DNA from: an uncultured Mollicutes bacterium
GTDB lineage: Bacteria; Bacillota_I; Bacilli_A; ML615J-28; CAG-313
DNA: 64,000 bases
NCBI GenBank assembly: GCA_900548675.1
Contig: URLJ01000003.1
Location: 1 to 64,000 of the forward strand
Reading direction: 5' to 3'
A model generated the notes under the pieces. It was not told the DNA's origin. It did no database searches and saw only the letters and a program-made list of their open reading frames with translations. Shown here in pieces: positions 61,881-64,000 of this stretch. The position numbers and the translations under genes are program-made. Positions within the stretch are counted from its first letter, which is position 1; every line of letters begins with the position of its first letter.

Positions 61881-62647
61881 TTACCCTTAAATCCCCAAGA
61901 GAATTAGAATTAATGCGTGAAGCTGGCAACATTGTTGCTCTTGCTCATAAAGCTGTTGAAGAAAATATTCGTGTTGGTATATCAACATATGAATTAGATA
62001 AAATAGCATATGATGTAATTACAAAACATGGAGCTACTCCATCTTTTCTAAATTACAATGGCTATCCTGCATCTATTTGCGCTTCAATTAATGAAGTAGT
62101 TGTTCATGGTATTCCAAAAAAACATACTTTATTAAAAGATGGTGATATTGTTTCCGTTGATATTGGAGCTTGTTATAAAGGATATCACGGAGATTGTGCA
62201 AAAACATATTTAGTAGGACACGTATCAGAAGAGAAAAAACAACTAGTTGAAGTAACTAAAATGTCTCTTCTTGCAGGACTTAAATTTGCTCGTCCCAATA
62301 ATCATTTATCAGATATTTCTCATGCGATTGAAGAATATGCAAAACAATATGGTTATGGTGTTGTAAAAGATTATACTGGTCATGGCGTAGGTCATTTCCT
62401 TCATGAAGATCCAGCAATTCCAAATTATGGTGAAGCTGGTCATGGTGTAGTATTACGTAAAGGTATGACATTAGCTATAGAGCCAATGATTACTTTAGGT
62501 ACCGACAAGGTAAAAGTATTAAAAGATGGTTGGACTGCTGTTACTAAAGATGGTAAAGCAAGTTCTCATCATGAACATTCAATCGTAATAACTGATGATG
62601 GTTATGAGATATTAACAAAAATTAAAGGAGAAGAAATAGATGTCTAA
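61877..62647 (+). CDS. map: Methionine aminopeptidase, type I
   Basis: Map removes the initiator Met. The 256-aa metalloenzyme has metal ligands in SVDIGACYKGYHGDCAKTY (two Asp), TGHGVGHFLHEDP (His), EPMITLG (Glu) and SSHHEHSIVIT region with the last Glu of HEH. It overlaps adk by 4 bp and infA by 8 bp. Confidence 0.97.
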   Translation: MITLKSPRELELMREAGNIVALAHKAVEENIRVGISTYELDKIAYDVITKHGATPSFLNYNGYPASICASINEVVVHGIPKKHTLLKDGDIVSVDIGACYKGYHGDCAKTYLVGHVSEEKKQLVEVTKMSLLAGLKFARPNNHLSDISHAIEEYAKQYGYGVVKDYTGHGVGHFLHEDPAIPNYGEAGHGVVLRKGMTLAIEPMITLGTDKVKVLKDGWTAVTKDGKASSHHEHSIVITDDGYEILTKIKGEEIDV

Positions 62648-62858
62648 AGATGATGTTTTTGAAGTTGAAGGAACAGTAGAAGAAGTGTTACCTAATACCG
62701 TTTTTAAAGTAAAACTCCAAAATGGTCACTTAATTACAGCCCACGTTTCTGGTAAAATCCGCATGCACACAATCCGCATTTTACCAGGTGATAGAGTTAC
62801 TGTTGAAATATCACCATACGATATAACACGTGGACGCATTACTTATCGTCATAAGTAA
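62640..62858 (+). CDS. infA: Translation initiation factor IF-1
   Basis: The 72-aa OB-fold protein binds the 30S A site. MSKDDVFEVEGTVEEVLPNT, FKVKLQNGHLITAHVSGKIR and VEISPYDITRGRITYRHK are the full IF-1 sequence pattern. It overlaps map by 8 bp, with AAAGGAG in map. Confidence 0.98.
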   Translation: MSKDDVFEVEGTVEEVLPNTVFKVKLQNGHLITAHVSGKIRMHTIRILPGDRVTVEISPYDITRGRITYRHK

Positions 62859-62904
62859 AACATTATAAAAATTTATTAATAACGAATAAAATAGGAGGTT
62901 CAAA

Positions 62905-63021
62905 ATGAAGGTTAGACCATCGGTAAAACCCATTTGTGATAAATGTAAAGTTATTAAAAGAAAAGGGCGTGTTATGGTAATTTGCTCTGCATATCCAAAA
63001 CACAAACAAAGACAAGGCTAA
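62905..63021 (+). CDS. rpmJ: 50S ribosomal protein L36, zinc type
   Basis: Translation from ATG 62905 gives 38 aa, MKVRPSVKPICDKCKVIKRK at the start and YPKHKQRQG at the end. The zinc ligands are Cys11, Cys14, Cys27 and His33. TAGGAGG lies upstream. Short length is normal. Confidence 0.98.
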   Translation: MKVRPSVKPICDKCKVIKRKGRVMVICSAYPKHKQRQG

Positions 63022-63038
63022 GAGAGGTGTAAAAAATT

Positions 63039-63404
63039 ATGGCACGTATATCTGGTGTAGATATCCCTCGTGATAAACGCGTGGTAATATCTCTAACTTA
63101 CGTTTATGGTATTGGAAAACCAACATCACAAGAAATACTAAAAGCTGCAGGTATCGATGAAAATAAAAGAGTAAAAGATTTAACTGAAGCTGAATTAACA
63201 CTAATAAGACAAGAAGTAGCTAAACATCAAGTTGAAGGTGACTTACGTCGTGAAACTGCTATGAACATTAAACGTTTAATGGAAATAGGTTCATATCGTG
63301 GTTTACGTCATCGTCGTGGCTTACCTGTTCGTGGACAAAGAACAAGAACAAATGCCCGCACACGTAAAGGCCCAGCTAAGACTGTAGCTAATAAGAAGAA
63401 ATAA
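63039..63404 (+). CDS. rpsM: 30S ribosomal protein S13
   Basis: The 121-aa head protein has MARISGVDIPRDKRVVISLTY-like start (RISGVDIPRDKRVVISL), YGIGKPTSQEILK and the basic tail RGLPVRGQRTRTNARTRKG. It bridges to L5. GAGAGGTG lies upstream. Confidence 0.98.
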   Translation: MARISGVDIPRDKRVVISLTYVYGIGKPTSQEILKAAGIDENKRVKDLTEAELTLIRQEVAKHQVEGDLRRETAMNIKRLMEIGSYRGLRHRRGLPVRGQRTRTNARTRKGPAKTVANKKK

Positions 63405-63417
63405 GGAGGCGTAGGAC

Positions 63418-63804
63418 ATGGCTAAGAAAGTAGTTCGCAAACGTCGTATTAAAAAGAATATACCACTTGGTGTGGCTCATATTCATTCAACATTCAATAA
63501 TACAATTATTACAATTACTGACCCTGTTGGTAATGTAGTTGCATGGAGCAGCGCTGGTGCAGTAGGATTTAAAGGTAGTAAAAAATCTACTCCATTCGCA
63601 GCTCAAATGGCTTCAGAAGCATGTGCTAAAGCCGCAATGGACAATGGAATGCAAAAAGTTGAAGTAACAGTAAAGGGACCAGGTCCTGGTCGTGAAGCTG
63701 CTATCCGTTCTTTACAAGTTGCAGGTTTAAATATTACATCTATTCAAGATGTTACTCCTGTTCCACATAACGGATGCCGTCCTCCAAAGAGACCTCGTGG
63801 CTAA
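63418..63804 (+). CDS. rpsK: 30S ribosomal protein S11
   Basis: The 128-aa platform protein has GVAHIHSTFNNTIITITDP and the C-terminal PVPHNGCRPPKRPRG. It lies near the Shine-Dalgarno helix. AAGGAGG lies upstream. Confidence 0.98.
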   Translation: MAKKVVRKRRIKKNIPLGVAHIHSTFNNTIITITDPVGNVVAWSSAGAVGFKGSKKSTPFAAQMASEACAKAAMDNGMQKVEVTVKGPGPGREAAIRSLQVAGLNITSIQDVTPVPHNGCRPPKRPRG

Positions 63805-63865
63805 TAAATAATATAAACAAAACATTATTATAAAAAAACCATATTTTATCTCAAGGAGGATATAA

Positions 63866-64000
63866 ATGAGAAAAGTTGAATTTATCAAACCAAATATGGA
63901 CATCGATGATGAATTTGCAAGCGATAAAAATTATCTTAAAATAAGAATTTCCCCACTTGAACGTGGCTATGGTCAAACAATTGGGAATTCACTAAGAAGA
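63866..64000 (+). CDS. rpoA: RNA polymerase alpha subunit (partial, runs off right edge)
   Basis: The 45 codons in the window begin MRKVEFIKPNMDIDDEFA and include FISPLERGYGQTIGNSLRR-like RISPLERGYGQTIGNSLRR, the assembly motif of the alpha N-terminal domain. AAGGAGG lies upstream. The rest is beyond the window, in the usual rpsK-rpoA order. Confidence 0.97.
   Translation, partial: MRKVEFIKPNMDIDDEFASDKNYLKIRISPLERGYGQTIGNSLRR

Noticed and set aside
1..64000. Mycoplasma genetic code (UGA as Trp)
   Set aside because: pth and adk end in TGA at family-typical lengths, and Trp is encoded by TGG throughout.
1..64000. CRISPR array, prophage, insertion sequence, tRNA or rRNA genes
   Set aside because: No spaced identical repeats, integrase, transposase or conserved RNA gene sequences were seen; the only repeat arrays are those listed.

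Overview
The window is AT-rich bacterial chromosome around the replication origin of a low-GC Bacillota, most likely an uncultured Bacilli lineage near Erysipelotrichales/RF39. UGA is used as a stop (pth and adk end in TGA), so this is the standard code and not the Mycoplasma code. Three genes point to a spore former: cwlJ, gerQ and spoVT. Sequences matching the sigma-E and sigma-G consensus lie upstream of them. Genes left of about 23.4 kb run mostly on the minus strand and genes to the right mostly on the plus strand, as expected for bidirectional replication from an origin next to dnaA.

Left region (1-8.6 kb, minus): one operon encodes a complete carbohydrate/glycerol-phosphate-type ABC importer (ATPase, two permeases, lipoprotein binding protein), followed by a surface lipoprotein nuclease and a large Ig/OB-fold lipoprotein that runs off the window edge. 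Next comes dnaX-ybaB-recR plus a small membrane protein (8.7-12.6 kb, minus). A Na/Pi cotransporter-like gene, apparently starting with ATT, and an orphan multi-pass membrane protein follow (12.9-15.8 kb, plus). asnS with a T-box leader and mnmE are on the minus strand.

Origin region (19-32 kb): jag, yidC (with an unusual large N-terminal lipoprotein domain), rnpA and rpmH are on the minus strand. An orphan membrane protein follows, then oriC with DnaA boxes on both sides of dnaA, dnaN, a minus-strand ParA plus ribbon-helix-helix pair, a 1.4-kb AT-rich non-coding stretch with iterated inverted repeats (candidate centromere), then yaaA-recF-gyrB-gyrA. ParA with a ribbon-helix-helix partner and iterated repeats is the layout of plasmid type Ib partition systems; here it sits beside a chromosomal origin and is the most interesting item in the window.

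Middle region (34.8-50.4 kb): a frameshifted nitroreductase remnant, T-box-serS, hit, the cwlJ-gerQ germination pair, a CopZ-like iron-sulfur protein, ppa, fhs-folD (one-carbon metabolism), pth-mfd-spoVT, a PII-like protein paired with a cation/proton antiporter, fba, and a family 2-like glycosyltransferase.

Right region (50.7-64 kb): a structured leader and the S10-spc-alpha ribosomal protein superoperon (rpsJ through rpoA, with secY, adk, map and infA), cut by the window end inside rpoA. Two intergenic regions carry extended -10 promoters, CU-rich (anti-Shine-Dalgarno) segments and strong terminators; they are candidate small RNAs. No tRNA, rRNA, CRISPR array, prophage or insertion sequence was recognised.
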